Assembly: GCA_963742715.1 (NCBI GenBank)
Contig: CAVUMR010000003.1
Span: 372,001 to 436,000 of the forward strand
DNA: 64,000 nt
Direction of reading: 5' to 3'
DNA from: CAVUMR01 sp963742715
Lineage (GTDB): Bacteria > Actinomycetota > Actinomycetes > Mycobacteriales > Micromonosporaceae
Made by a program: the position numbers and the translations under genes. The notes beneath the pieces were generated by a model, which saw nothing but the letters and a program-made list of their open reading frames with translations, did not search any database and was not told where the DNA came from. Numbering within the stretch: the first letter of the stretch is position 1; every line of letters begins with the position of its first letter. Positions 1 to 11,379 of this stretch are shown piece after piece.

Positions 1-1579
1 CGGTCAGCAGGTCGGCCTCGACCGGCGCCGGCGTGAACACCGGGAGGCGCAACCAGCGCGAGCCGTCCACGTCCACGGTGACGCCCCGGCCGGATCCGGC
101 GCCGACCGGCTCGCGGGTACCGCCGGCCTGCTGCGGCTCGACCACCACCCGCAGCCAGTGCTCCAGGATGTACAGCCGCCAGAACGTCTCGGCGTCCTGG
201 CGGCGGCCGGCCACCAGGTCGGCGAAGCCGGCCAGCGCGGCCCGGGGGTCGGCCCACGGCCGGCGGGCGAACCGGTCGGACAGGAAGGTCGCCACCACCC
301 GGTCGGCGAGCCCGAGCAGCAGTTCCCTGGTCGGGGTGCACCGGCGTACCCCTTCCGCGTTCCGGGCCGCCTCCGGCGGCAGGCTGCGCCGGACCAGCTC
401 GGCGAGTTCCCGCAGCAGCTTGGTCCCGGTGTCGCCGACGTCGCGGTACGGCAGCCGCAACGACACGCCGAACCGGCTGGTGACCCGGTCGGCCAGTCGC
501 GCGATCGTGCCCGGCGCCAGGATCGCGGCCGGCTGCTCCGCCGGCCGGTCGAGCTGCGCCGGCACCCGGGCGCCGCCGCGCGGGGGCGGCTCGGTCACCC
601 CGCCGAGCAGTCCGTCCACCCCCGCCGGATCGAGCAGGATGTCCACCTCACCGGCCGCCTCGCGGGCGGTCGCCCACATGACGAAGCCGGCCGGATGAGG
701 TACCGGCTCACCGAGGTCGATGAGGAAGTGGGCCAGGCCGCGCACCACGTCCGCGGCGCCGACCGGTACCGCCTTCGCGGCGACAGCTCCCTCCGGCATC
801 GCCCCGAGCAGCCGGCCGACGTACTCGTCCTCACCGGTGTCGAGGGGCGGGAAGGTCGCCGAGTACACCGGCAACGGGTTGGGCCTGTCGGGCCGGACGA
901 ACGCGACGCCGAGCAGCGCGGCACCGGCGATGCCCTGGCCGAACCGGACCCCCACCCGGCCCTGCCGGGCCGCCCAGCCCAACGCGAGCGGAGCCGGTAC
1001 GCCGCCCGAGCGCGCCGCGGGCACCGGCACCTGCCGCAGTCCCGCCTCGGTGATCTCCAGTACCGAGCCGGGAAGTACCCGCCGGATCTCCGCGAAGAAG
1101 GTGCGCTCGGTATCGTCGCAGGCGCCGGTACCGAGGAACCGGTCGACCGTGATCGGGTCGGGTTCGGCCGGTACGCCCGCGGCGAGCAGAGTGCCGGGCT
1201 CGGAGCCGATGAGTACCGCGCCGTCCACCACCGCGTAGTGCAGCGGTGGCCCGTCGCCGCTGCGGGCCAGTACCAGCGTGCCCTGCACCGCGTCGGCGAG
1301 TACCAGCGCGTACGCCTCGGTGCTGTTGCCGGTCGGCAGCAGCGCGGCCGGACCGTGTTCGGTGTACCGGGCCAGCAGGGTGGTCGGTTCGGTCACGCCG
1401 TCCACCACCACACCGGTGCCGTACGCCCCGGTGTAGACCACCGGGATGGCCCCGCGGACCGCGAGTCCGAGCTGGTCGCGGCGCCAGGTGGCGGCGAAGT
1501 CGCCGCGCGGAGCGAGGCCTTGCGCGAGAGAGTCGAGTTGGCGGGGGTCGGGTCCAAAATATGCGGCTATGCCGGCCAT
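1..1579 (-). CDS. Asparagine synthetase-like protein without catalytic motifs (partial)
   Basis: The gene runs off the left edge; about 526 residues are visible. The order of conserved blocks is that of an AsnB-type enzyme: an N-terminal Ntn glutamine amidotransferase domain (MAGIAAYFG at the start, ARSGDGPPLHY near residue 105, GSEPGTLLAAG near 126), then a synthetase-like domain. Two active sites appear lost. The Cys that follows the initiator Met in class II amidotransferases is Ala, and the ATP-pyrophosphatase loop SGGxDS is replaced by FGQGIAG near residue 213. It is therefore probably not a working asparagine synthetase; a regulatory or binding role is inference. The ATG is preceded by GGAG at 10 nt. 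An Ntn-only or transferase-like role cannot be excluded. Confidence 0.7.
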   Translation of the reverse strand, partial: MAGIAAYFGPDPRQLDSLAQGLAPRGDFAATWRRDQLGLAVRGAIPVVYTGAYGTGVVVDGVTEPTTLLARYTEHGPAALLPTGNSTEAYALVLADAVQGTLVLARSGDGPPLHYAVVDGAVLIGSEPGTLLAAGVPAEPDPITVDRFLGTGACDDTERTFFAEIRRVLPGSVLEITEAGLRQVPVPAARSGGVPAPLALGWAARQGRVGVRFGQGIAGAALLGVAFVRPDRPNPLPVYSATFPPLDTGEDEYVGRLLGAMPEGAVAAKAVPVGAADVVRGLAHFLIDLGEPVPHPAGFVMWATAREAAGEVDILLDPAGVDGLLGGVTEPPPRGGARVPAQLDRPAEQPAAILAPGTIARLADRVTSRFGVSLRLPYRDVGDTGTKLLRELAELVRRSLPPEAARNAEGVRRCTPTRELLLGLADRVVATFLSDRFARRPWADPRAALAGFADLVAGRRQDAETFWRLYILEHWLRVVVEPQQAGGTREPVGAGSGRGVTVDVDGSRWLRLPVFTPAPVEADLLT

Positions 1580-1616
1580 CAAGAGTCATCTCCATCTCGT
1601 ACAGAGATGACAAATC

Positions 1617-1632
1617 GTAGTCAAGTGACTAC
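1617..1632. promoter_or_regulatory. 16-bp palindrome upstream of the asparagine synthetase-like gene
   Basis: Perfect inverted repeat GTAGTCA-AG-TGACTAC, 38 bp upstream of the start codon of the gene on the minus strand. The size and position suit a dimeric repressor or activator site. No regulator gene lies next to it, so the binding protein is unknown. Confidence 0.35.
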
Positions 1633-1735
1633 AACTGGCGAGGCAGAACGGACAGACGCGACCATCGGTACAGGTCAGCAGCTTGCCGTCCGTGGCACCG
1701 CCAGGTGTCGCGCTGACAGGTGATGTCCGTCCGGC

Positions 1736-3778
<2,043 letters not shown>

Positions 3779-3875
3779 GACTCCATCCTCAACCATCAAC
3801 GGCGGCCCCGGTCAGGCCGCGTCCCCGGCCTGGCCGGGCGGACGGTGCTCGACGGCGCCGGCCGGCCGCGGGCCG

Positions 3876-6401
3876 TCAGCGACCGGGCTCGGGACGGCGC
3901 GACGGCGTGGCCCGGCCGGTCAGCGGAATCACCTGGGCGCCGCGGGCCTCCGCCGCCCGGCGGAGAGTCCAGAGCACCTTGCCGGTGCGCTCGACCGGCA
4001 TCGGCGGGAAGAAGTGGAAGCCCTGCCCGGCGGTACAGCCGATCGCGGTCAGCGTCTCCCGCTGCTCCGCCGTCTCCACGCCCTCGGCCACCACCCGCAG
4101 GTCCAGTGCCCGGGCCAGCTCCACGGTGGTACGCACGATCGCGGCCGCTTCCGGCGAGTCCGCCATCCGGGTGACGAAGCCCTGGTCGACCTTCACCTCG
4201 TCGACCGGGAACCGGGCCAGGAACGTCAGCGACGAGTAGCCGGTACCGAAGTCGTCGACGGCCAACTGCACGCCGAGCCGGCGCAGGGCGGCCAGTACGT
4301 CGTCGATGATGTCCAGCTCGGTCATCATCACGGTCTCGGTGATCTCCAGTACCAACCGCTCGGGCGGTACCCGGTGCCGGCCGAGCAACTCGGCGATGTC
4401 GCCGGGCAGCCGGCGGTCCAGCAGGCTGCGGGCGGACAGGTTCACCGCGACCGGTACGTTCAGCCCCTCCGCGGCCCAGCCCGCGGTCACCGACAGCGCC
4501 TCGTTCAGCACGTACCGGGTGAACGGGCCGACCAGCTCGCTCTGCTCCACCACCGCGATGAACTCGCCCGGCTGCAGCAGTCCACGGCGCGGGTGCTGCC
4601 AGCGGACCAGCGCCTCCACCCCGGTCGGACCCCCGGTGACCAGGTCCACGGCCGGCTGCATGGCCAGTACCAGCTGGTCGCCAGCGTCCAGAGCCTCCCG
4701 CAGCTCGGCCAGCAGGGCCAGCCGGTCGGTGCTGGTGGCGTCCTTGCCCGGGTCGTACACGGCGACCGTGCCGCCGGCCCGTTTCACCTGGTACATGGCC
4801 ACATCGGCGCGCCTGAGCAGCTCGGTCATGTCGCAGGAACCGGCGGTCGCGACGACGACCCCGATGGACACCTCGATCGAGAGCACGATGCCGGCCACCT
4901 CGATCGGCTGGGCCAGCTCGGCCGCGAGCTCACGGGCCCGCGACACCGCCCGGTCCACCGCCGGGGCGCTCTCCGGCACCGTGGTGATCAACAGCGCGAA
5001 CTCGTCGCCACCGAGCCGGGCGAGCAGCTCGCCGGGCGCGGTAGCCCGCTCCAGCCGGGCCGCCTCGGCCCGCAGCAGCTCGTCGCCGGCGGCGTGCCCG
5101 AGGGTGTCGTTGACGTCCTTGAAGTGGTCCAGGTCGAGCAGCAGCAGGGCCACGTCGGCGGCCCGGCCGGAGTCGGCCAACGTACGCAGCGACTGGTCGC
5201 CGCACTCCAGCAGCCTGGACCGGTTGACCAGCGCGGTCAGCTCGTCGTGCTCGGCCTCGAACGCCTTGCGCTCGGCCATCGTCCGCAGCTGGCCGTGCGC
5301 GGCCGCGTTCTGCAGGGCCACCGCCAGCGCGTCGGCGTACGCGGACAGGGCGAGGTGGGACCGTTCGCCCAGGGGTACCGGCCGGCGGAACAGCAGCCGC
5401 AGCTCACCGACCCGCTCGTCGCCGACCACCAGTGGTCGACACTCCGTGTTGCCGCCCGGGAGTACCGCACCGGGGCCGGTCTTTTCCGTGACCCCGCCGT
5501 CCGGCAGGCCGACATATTCCCTGGTGGTGGAGGCGTTCCCGGTGGGGGCGGAGCCGTTGGCCACCACCAGCTCGACCGCGTCCGGGGAGAACAACCGCAG
5601 CGCGCCGCGTACCGCCGCCTCGACCAGGGTCTGCTCGTCCAGCCGGTTCAGCCGGTGGGTGGCGTTGGCCAGGTCCTGCCAGGTCCGTCGCTCGTCGTCG
5701 GTACGCACCCGGGCCTGGTACACCTCGTGCAGCAGCCAGAGCAGCGGTGGTACGCCGACCAGCCACCGGGCGTCGGCGATGCCCAGCGCCACCACGGTGA
5801 GCCCGGCGGCAACGTTACCGATGAGCATGAGGATCTTGACGCCGCTGCCCTGTACCGCCACCTGCAGCACCGGGCTGCCCTGCGCGAACGCGACCACGAC
5901 AGCGGTGAGGATCGCCGACACCACCGTGTAGACCGCGGCTCCGACGCACAGGACGGCCACCGACTCCGGCCGCAGCGGCGACGTGTGCGCCACTCCGCCG
6001 AGCGCCGTCACCGCGCCGACCGCGCCCGCCGACGCGACGGCCAGCGCGGCCGTGTTGTAGGCGACCTTGACCAGTGGCCGGCGGCCGGCCAGCTTGCCGA
6101 TCAGCACGCCGAGGGCGACCGCGGCGGCGAGATAGCCGGGCGGCAACAGCCACAGGGCGAGCACGAGTACCGCATCGCCCCAGACCAGGAGGACCCGCTC
6201 GCTGCCGATGCGCATGCCGATGCCCATCGTCTGCGCGATCGCGGCGAGGCCCACCACGGCGGCGAACGCGGTCAGTACCGGCGGATCGTCGGAGAGGACC
6301 ACACCGGTCACGACCGCGAGCACGCCGGCCGTGATCACCGCGCCGACGAGCAGCCGCAGCCGGCGGGGCATCGTGGCGAGGTCGGCGCGTACGGTCGTCA
6401 T
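3876..6401 (-). CDS. Membrane GAF-GGDEF-EAL protein (cyclic-di-GMP synthesis/breakdown)
   Basis: 841 residues. The first ~240 hold about seven hydrophobic segments, followed by a GAF-like region (about 250-390), a GGDEF domain and a C-terminal EAL domain. The GGDEF motif is intact (RLGGDEFALL) with no RxxD inhibitory site before it. The EAL domain keeps EALVRW, NLSAR, EITET, DDFGTGYSSL and AEGVET, the metal- and substrate-binding set of active phosphodiesterases. Both activities are therefore possible; which one dominates cannot be read from the sequence. The ATG is preceded by GGAAGGAGG. In-frame codons extend 73 residues upstream but have no ribosome site and look non-coding. Confidence 0.92.
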   Translation of the reverse strand: MTTVRADLATMPRRLRLLVGAVITAGVLAVVTGVVLSDDPPVLTAFAAVVGLAAIAQTMGIGMRIGSERVLLVWGDAVLVLALWLLPPGYLAAAVALGVLIGKLAGRRPLVKVAYNTAALAVASAGAVGAVTALGGVAHTSPLRPESVAVLCVGAAVYTVVSAILTAVVVAFAQGSPVLQVAVQGSGVKILMLIGNVAAGLTVVALGIADARWLVGVPPLLWLLHEVYQARVRTDDERRTWQDLANATHRLNRLDEQTLVEAAVRGALRLFSPDAVELVVANGSAPTGNASTTREYVGLPDGGVTEKTGPGAVLPGGNTECRPLVVGDERVGELRLLFRRPVPLGERSHLALSAYADALAVALQNAAAHGQLRTMAERKAFEAEHDELTALVNRSRLLECGDQSLRTLADSGRAADVALLLLDLDHFKDVNDTLGHAAGDELLRAEAARLERATAPGELLARLGGDEFALLITTVPESAPAVDRAVSRARELAAELAQPIEVAGIVLSIEVSIGVVVATAGSCDMTELLRRADVAMYQVKRAGGTVAVYDPGKDATSTDRLALLAELREALDAGDQLVLAMQPAVDLVTGGPTGVEALVRWQHPRRGLLQPGEFIAVVEQSELVGPFTRYVLNEALSVTAGWAAEGLNVPVAVNLSARSLLDRRLPGDIAELLGRHRVPPERLVLEITETVMMTELDIIDDVLAALRRLGVQLAVDDFGTGYSSLTFLARFPVDEVKVDQGFVTRMADSPEAAAIVRTTVELARALDLRVVAEGVETAEQRETLTAIGCTAGQGFHFFPPMPVERTGKVLWTLRRAAEARGAQVIPLTGRATPSRRPEPGR

Positions 6402-6899
6402 GCCGCGCCTCCTTCCGCCCGCCGGTCGGGCAGCCGCGGGGGCGGAACCTGGCGGCCGGACTGGAGCCGCGAACGCGCGACCGAGCGGCCGTATCTTAGC
6501 CTGCGCGGCCGGTGCGTATAACCGCCCAGCAATCGATCTGTCGGCTGGTCCGCGTACTCCCGACAACCGGACGAAGCGACCCGGCCGCGGCGGTTGCCAC
6601 GTTGGGTAACGCGGCAACAACTCGTCGCGGCCGGACCGCTCCCGTCACCAGTCGACCCGCGCCGGGTCCCTGACCGCGGCACGACGCCGTACTTCCGGCT
6701 CTGCGCTTGCCGTTCAGTCCCAAGTCCACTCGCGCATGGCCGGCCCACCCCCTCTCCTCGATACGGAGGGGGAACCCTGTTCCACCCGGCACCGAGGGTA
6801 ACGGTGGTCGGATCGTCGGGGACTCGAAAATGAGGATGGCCAGTGCCACACCCACGGCGGTGGTGATACCCGCGGGGCTGGTGATCGGGGGACGGCAGG
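6402..6899. other. 498-bp intergenic region
   Basis: Separates the GGDEF-EAL gene from the small membrane protein gene. I see no convincing gene. A 7-bp stem (CCCCCTC at 6748-6754 and GAGGGGG at 6766-6772) could end transcripts coming from the right. The remainder presumably holds the promoter of the GGDEF-EAL gene. Confidence 0.5.
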
Positions 6900-7217
6900 C
6901 TACGACGCGTCGTTCGCCGACCCGCGCCGTCCTTCCCCACCGTCGTCACCGCTCGCCCCACCCTGATACGGAAGATCCCGGTGCGAGTGATCCTGCCGTG
7001 CCCCGGCCTGGTCCGGGAACCCCTCCGACGGTTGCTGTTGCGAACCCGACGTCGGCTGAGCTGGAAAACGATCCGGCAGCCGGCGCAGCCGGCTGTTCAT
7101 GTTGCGGATGAGCAGGATGGTCGCCACCGCGAGCAGCACGATGATGAACAGCGCGAGTGGACCGGCCAGACCGCCGCTCCGGGTGTCGCCGAAGTTGTTG
7201 GTGGCGAGCAACGACAT
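6900..7217 (-). CDS. Small single-pass membrane protein downstream of mca
   Basis: 105 residues. One strong transmembrane segment (LALFIIVLLAVATILLI) near residues 22-40 is followed by a basic stretch (RNMNSRLRRLP) and a polar Gln/Gly/Asp-rich tail, so the tail is probably cytosolic. It lies downstream of mca on the same strand after a 135-bp gap, an arrangement I recognise from other actinobacteria. The function is unknown. I chose the ATG because GGGAGG sits 9 nt upstream; the GTG two codons earlier is too close to that site. Confidence 0.7.
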   Translation of the reverse strand: MSLLATNNFGDTRSGGLAGPLALFIIVLLAVATILLIRNMNSRLRRLPDRFPAQPTSGSQQQPSEGFPDQAGARQDHSHRDLPYQGGASGDDGGEGRRGSANDAS

Positions 7218-7352
7218 CTCCACAGACCTCCCGACGCCGGCCGCCGGGCCGGCATCGGCTCCACCGTACGCCGCGGCCGGATCGCGGACGCGGGCCGCCC
7301 GCGCCCCTCGCCGGGCTAGGGCCGACGGGGGTGGTGCCCGCGAGGTGTCGAC

Positions 7353-8249
7353 CTAGCTGGTACGGGCCAGCTCCCGGATGCCGGCGAACAGGTCGTCCTC
7401 GGGCAGCTTGCTGTCGACCATGGAGCGGGCCAGCTCGTAGTCCTCGGTCGGCCACGCCTTCTGCTGGATCTCCAGCGGCACCCGGAACCAGTTGCCGTCC
7501 GGGTCGACCTGGGTCGCATGCGCGCGCAGCGCGTCGTCGCGGAGCGGGAAGTATTCCCCGCATGGCACCCGGGTGGTGATTCGGTGTCCCTTGTCGCGGC
7601 TCCAGTCCCAGTCGGACATCGCCTCGGTGTACGGCGACTCCAGACCGGCCGCCAGCATCGCCTCGTGCAGCAGCTCGAACCGGGATCTGGTGAACGACAT
7701 GTGGTAGTAGAGCTTCAGCGGCTGCCAGGCCTCGCCGAACTCGCGGTACCGGTCCGGGTCGCCGGCCGCCTCGAACGCCGCCAGCGACACCCGGTGGCAC
7801 ATGACGTGGTCGGGGTGCGGATAGCCGCCCTCCTCGTCGTAGGTGGTGACGACCTGGGGCTTGAACTCCCGCATCAACCGGACCAGCGGGGCCGCCGCGA
7901 CCTCCAGCGGCTCCAGTACGAACGCGTCCTCCGGCAGCTTGTCCCGGTCCACCTCCACCGAGGTGTAGTTCTCCACGTAGCCGGAGTCGACGAAGCCGAG
8001 CCAGGCCTGGCGTACGCCGAGGATCTCGCGCGCCTCGGCCATCTCCCGGCGCCGGATCTCGGGCAGGTCCCGCCACACCTCCGGCCGGTCCAGCTTCGGG
8101 TTGAGCACGTCGCCGCGCTCACCGCCGGTGCAGGTAACCACCAACACCTCGACGCCTTCCCGGACGTACCGGGCCATCGTGGCGGCACCCTTGCTGGACT
8201 CGTCGTCGGGGTGGGCGTGCACGGCCATCAGGCGCAGGTCGGTGGGCAC
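7353..8249 (-). CDS. mca: Mycothiol S-conjugate amidase
   Basis: 298 residues, PIG-L/LmbE family. Mca cleaves mycothiol S-conjugates of electrophiles and drugs to a mercapturic acid and GlcN-Ins, so it belongs to mycothiol-dependent detoxification in the cytosol. The zinc site is visible as HPDDE (residues 13-17) and HPDH (145-148). Length, the TCTGGERGDVLNP block and the neighbouring DUF4307 and greA genes point to Mca rather than its paralogue MshB. The start is GTG with GAGGAG 7 nt upstream. It is divergent from the DUF4307 gene. Confidence 0.93.
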   Translation of the reverse strand: MPTDLRLMAVHAHPDDESSKGAATMARYVREGVEVLVVTCTGGERGDVLNPKLDRPEVWRDLPEIRRREMAEAREILGVRQAWLGFVDSGYVENYTSVEVDRDKLPEDAFVLEPLEVAAAPLVRLMREFKPQVVTTYDEEGGYPHPDHVMCHRVSLAAFEAAGDPDRYREFGEAWQPLKLYYHMSFTRSRFELLHEAMLAAGLESPYTEAMSDWDWSRDKGHRITTRVPCGEYFPLRDDALRAHATQVDPDGNWFRVPLEIQQKAWPTEDYELARSMVDSKLPEDDLFAGIRELARTS

Positions 8250-8394
8250 CGTTGCTCTCCTCGTACGCTGGTGAAGGTTCCATCTTCTCGCGGCCGCCGA
8301 CGATTGCGCATGTCACCCTCGTGCGGCGACCGGGACGCCACTGCGATGATGAATTGTTGCCGACCACACCGACGAAACCACGAGGATGCCGGAC

Positions 8395-8850
8395 GTGACC
8401 AGCACCACCCATGCACCGACCAGCCCCGGGCCACAGTTCCCGGCCGGCCGGTACGGGCGCCGCCGGGAGCCCCGTCGCGCTTCCCGCTGGGTGCTGGCTG
8501 TGCTGTTCACCGCCGTGCTGGGCGTGGGCGTCATGATCGCCGTCAACATGTACGGCAAGTACGGCGAGAACGCCTATACCGCGACGGTAGAGTCGTACTC
8601 CGGCGTCACGGACGAGCAGATCGTGGTGACGTTCCGGCTGTACAAGCCGGCCGGCAAGGCAGCGACCTGCATCGTCCGGGCCCGCACCCGCAGCGGCGAG
8701 GAGGTCGGCCGGGCCGAGGTCCCGGTGCCCAGCGGTGGTCCGGACGCCACCGATGTCGCGGTGACGTACACGTTGGCCACCAGCCGGAGACCGGTGATCG
8801 GCGAGGTGTTCGGCTGCGTAGCGGCGGACGGAGACGCCGCACCGCGCTAG
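8395..8850 (+). CDS. DUF4307 membrane-anchored protein
   Basis: 151 residues: a basic, Pro-rich N-terminus, one transmembrane helix (WVLAVLFTAVLGVGVMIAV), then a beta-rich domain expected outside the membrane. DUF4307 proteins are routinely encoded beside mca in actinobacteria; their role is unknown. I prefer the GTG start because GAGG lies 9 nt upstream. An ATG nine bases earlier (8386) directly abuts that site and is less likely. It shares a 145-bp divergent promoter region with mca. Confidence 0.85.
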   Translation: MTSTTHAPTSPGPQFPAGRYGRRREPRRASRWVLAVLFTAVLGVGVMIAVNMYGKYGENAYTATVESYSGVTDEQIVVTFRLYKPAGKAATCIVRARTRSGEEVGRAEVPVPSGGPDATDVAVTYTLATSRRPVIGEVFGCVAADGDAAPR

Positions 8851-8934
8851 CGCCGACGACTGCGCTCCGCAAGCACGTGCAACACCGCTGGTAGCTTTGT
8901 AGTCCAAATCCCCTGTACATCCGGAGGAGATCCT

Positions 8935-9435
8935 GTGTCCCCCACCGACCGCGAGTCAGCCGTCACCTGGCTGTCGCAGGACGCGCATGACCGGCTGAAG
9001 GCTGAGCTCGACGAGCACATCGCCAACCGGCCGGTTATCGCTGCCGAGATCAACGAGCGACGCGAAGAGGGCGACCTGCGGGAGAACGGCGGCTACCACG
9101 CCGCCAAGGAGGAGCAGGGCAAGGTCGAGGCGCGCATTCGGTACCTGCAGGAACTGTTGCGCGGCGCGAAGGTCGGCGACGCGCCGACCAGCGCGGTGGT
9201 GGCGCCGGGGATGGTGGTGACCATCCAGTTCGACGCGGACCCGGACGAGACCGAGCGGTTCCTGCTCGGTTCCCGGGAGATCTCGTCCACCACCGACCTG
9301 ACCGTGTACAGCCCGGAGTCGGCGCTCGGACAGTCGATCCTGGGGCGCCGGCCCGGTGACACGGTGACCTACACGGCGCCGAGCGGTGCCGAGATCAAGG
9401 TGAAGATCGTCGAGTTCGAGCCGTTCAATGGCTGA
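8935..9435 (+). CDS. greA: Transcription elongation factor GreA
   Basis: 166 residues. GreA enters the RNA polymerase secondary channel and stimulates cleavage of backtracked RNA. The N-terminal coiled coil carries the acidic tip REEGDLRENGGY, with the catalytic acidic pair at about D47 and E50, followed by the C-terminal FKBP-like domain (SILGRRPGDTVTYTAPSG). The GTG start has GGAGGAG 5 nt upstream. The gene is followed by a strong hairpin shared with the convergent ilvA. Confidence 0.96.
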   Translation: MSPTDRESAVTWLSQDAHDRLKAELDEHIANRPVIAAEINERREEGDLRENGGYHAAKEEQGKVEARIRYLQELLRGAKVGDAPTSAVVAPGMVVTIQFDADPDETERFLLGSREISSTTDLTVYSPESALGQSILGRRPGDTVTYTAPSGAEIKVKIVEFEPFNG

Positions 9436-9453
9436 CCCGGAAAACGTTCGACC

Positions 9454-9479
9454 GCGGCCGGCGCCGACGCGCCGGCCGC
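9454..9479. terminator. Bidirectional hairpin between greA and ilvA
   Basis: Perfect 11-bp stem, GCGGCCGGCGC and GCGCCGGCCGC, with a CGAC tetraloop, placed between two convergent genes. It has no U-tract, as is common for actinobacterial terminators. Confidence 0.6.
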
Positions 9480-9497
9480 TCGGCGTAGCAGGCCCCG

Positions 9498-10736
9498 TCA
9501 GCGGCTGCCGAACCGGAGCTGGAAGCCGCCCGCCCGCAGCGCCGTGACGAGCTGGTCGGAGTGTTCCGCGCCGCGCGTCTCCACCGACAGGACCACCTCG
9601 ACCTCGCCCATCCGCAGTTGCGGATCGCGTCGCTGGTGCAGCACGTCCACCACGTTGCCGCCGCGCTCGGCAACCATGGTCAGCAGCGAGCACAGCTGTC
9701 CCGGCCGGTCGGCGAAGCGGACGGTGAAGCGGACGTACCGACCGGCCGCCGCGAGCCCGTGCTCGATCACCTTGCCCAGCAGCAGCGGATCGATGTTGCC
9801 GCCGGAGAGCAGCGCCACCACCGGCGGCCGGAACGCCACCTCGCCGGCGAGGATCGCGGCGACCCCGGCCGCACCCGCCGGCTCGACCAGCATCTTGCTC
9901 CGCTCCAGCAGGAGCAGCAGGGCCCGGGAGATGTCCTCGTCCGACACCGTGATCACGTCGTCCACCAGGCGGCTGACGTGCTGGTACGTGAGGTCACCGG
10001 GGCGACCGACGGCCATCCCGTCGGCGATGGTCGAGTAGCTGGGCAGTCGTACCGGCTCACCGGCGCGCAGGGACGGCGGGAACGCGGCCGCACCGGCGGC
10101 CTGTACGCCGTACACCTCGACGTCGGGTCGCAGCGCCTTCGCCGCCACGGCCACGCCGGACACCAGCCCGCCGCCACCGACGCCGACCAGGATCGTGCCC
10201 ACCTCCGGGCACTGCTCGAGGATCTCCAGCGCCACCGTGCCCTGCCCGGCGATCACGTCCGGGTGGTCGAACGGGTGGATGACCACCGCGCCGGTACGCC
10301 CGGCGAACTCCTCCGCGGCCACCAGCGACTCGTCGACGGTGTCCCCGACCAGCTCGACCTGCGCGCCGTACCCCCGGGTCGCGACGACCTTGGGCAACGG
10401 TGCCGCGGCCGGCATGAACACGGTCGACTTGATGCCCAGCAGCTCGCTCGCCAGCGCCACCCCCTGCGCGTGGTTGCCCGCGCTCGCGGCCACCACGCCC
10501 CGGGCGCGCTCCGCCGGAGAGAGTCGGGCGATCCGGACATACGCTCCACGGACCTTGAAAGAGCCGGCACGCTGCAGGTTCTCGCACTTGATGTACACCT
10601 GGCCGCCGAGCCGGTCGCTGAGCGGCCGGGCCGGCTCGAGCGGCGTGGCCCGGACGACGCCGGTGAGCAGCTCGCGAGCTGCCCGCACGTCCTGGAGCGT
10701 CACCAGCGACGTTGCTGGTGGGGCTGCTGATCCCAT
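9498..10736 (-). CDS. ilvA: Threonine ammonia-lyase (threonine dehydratase)
   Basis: 412 residues, fold-type II PLP enzyme converting threonine to 2-oxobutanoate, the first step to isoleucine. The PLP lysine is K61 in GSFKVRGAY; the glycine-rich phosphate loop is VGVGGGGLVSG, and SAGNHAQGVA is conserved. An ACT-type regulatory domain occupies roughly the last 75 residues (YVRFTVRFADRPGQLCSLL), so allosteric control is likely. The single, short ACT region resembles the catabolic/actinobacterial form. The ATG lacks a clear ribosome site; longer in-frame starts would overlap the divergent LOG-like gene and are unlikely. Confidence 0.92.
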   Translation of the reverse strand: MGSAAPPATSLVTLQDVRAARELLTGVVRATPLEPARPLSDRLGGQVYIKCENLQRAGSFKVRGAYVRIARLSPAERARGVVAASAGNHAQGVALASELLGIKSTVFMPAAAPLPKVVATRGYGAQVELVGDTVDESLVAAEEFAGRTGAVVIHPFDHPDVIAGQGTVALEILEQCPEVGTILVGVGGGGLVSGVAVAAKALRPDVEVYGVQAAGAAAFPPSLRAGEPVRLPSYSTIADGMAVGRPGDLTYQHVSRLVDDVITVSDEDISRALLLLLERSKMLVEPAGAAGVAAILAGEVAFRPPVVALLSGGNIDPLLLGKVIEHGLAAAGRYVRFTVRFADRPGQLCSLLTMVAERGGNVVDVLHQRRDPQLRMGEVEVVLSVETRGAEHSDQLVTALRAGGFQLRFGSR

Positions 10737-10863
10737 GGGGCGATCGTGCCACCCCCGGGAACCCCGCGCTGCCTCGACTTCACCCGGCACGCCGACGGGT
10801 ACACCGGGTGACGAGCGACGGGAATCGGCCGTGCCGCCCCGGCGCGGCTGGGACGATCGGACC

Positions 10864-11343
10864 ATGGTGCTCCAGGTTGCGGTGATCGGCCCGGCCGAGG
10901 CCTCGGACGAGCTTCGCGAACTCGGCTACTCGGTGGGCAAGGCACTTGCCCACCGCGGCGCCACGGTCGTGTGTGGCGGTGGACGCGGGGTGATGGCGGC
11001 CGCGGCCGCCGGCGCCCGCTCGGCCGGCGGGGTCAGCGTCGGGGTACTGCCCGGCGACGACCCGGCCTGCGGCAACCAGTACCTCACCGTCGTGGTGGCC
11101 ACCGGCATGGGTGAGGCGCGCAACGCGGTGGTGGTCCGCTCCGGTGCCGCGGTGATCGCGATCGGCGGTAGCTGGGGCACGCTGTCCGAGCTGGCGCTCG
11201 CCCGGAAGATGGGCAAGCGGGTGGTGAACCTGCGCGGCTGGCGGTTGGCCGGCGCGGACGGGCGCCCGGTGGACGACGAGCTGTTGCAGGCCGACACCGC
11301 CGAGCAGGCGGTCGAACTGGCGCTCGGACCGCCGACCACCTGA
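10864..11343 (+). CDS. SLOG/LOG-like Rossmann protein (TIGR00725 family)
   Basis: 159 residues. Nucleotide-binding loops of the LOG (cytokinin phosphoribohydrolase-like) superfamily are present: GGGRGVM near residue 37 and GGSWGTLSE near 100, the latter corresponding to PGGxGTxxE. This subfamily is widespread in bacteria without a demonstrated substrate; a nucleotide-related hydrolase or sensor is inferred. It is divergent from ilvA with 127 bp between starts. No strong ribosome site is visible. Confidence 0.8.
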   Translation: MVLQVAVIGPAEASDELRELGYSVGKALAHRGATVVCGGGRGVMAAAAAGARSAGGVSVGVLPGDDPACGNQYLTVVVATGMGEARNAVVVRSGAAVIAIGGSWGTLSELALARKMGKRVVNLRGWRLAGADGRPVDDELLQADTAEQAVELALGPPTT

Positions 11344-11379
11344 TCCCCGTACGAGGCCGCGGTTCCGTACCCTGACGCC

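Noticed and set aside
158..1723. Long plus-strand open frame opposite the asparagine synthetase-like gene
   Set aside because: It is the complement of a good gene, has Arg/Gly/Pro-rich composition without any fold signature and lacks a ribosome site; GC-rich DNA routinely produces such antisense frames.
6496..6855. Possible small gene in the gap upstream of the GGDEF-EAL gene
   Set aside because: No ribosome site, no family similarity and composition unlike neighbouring genes.
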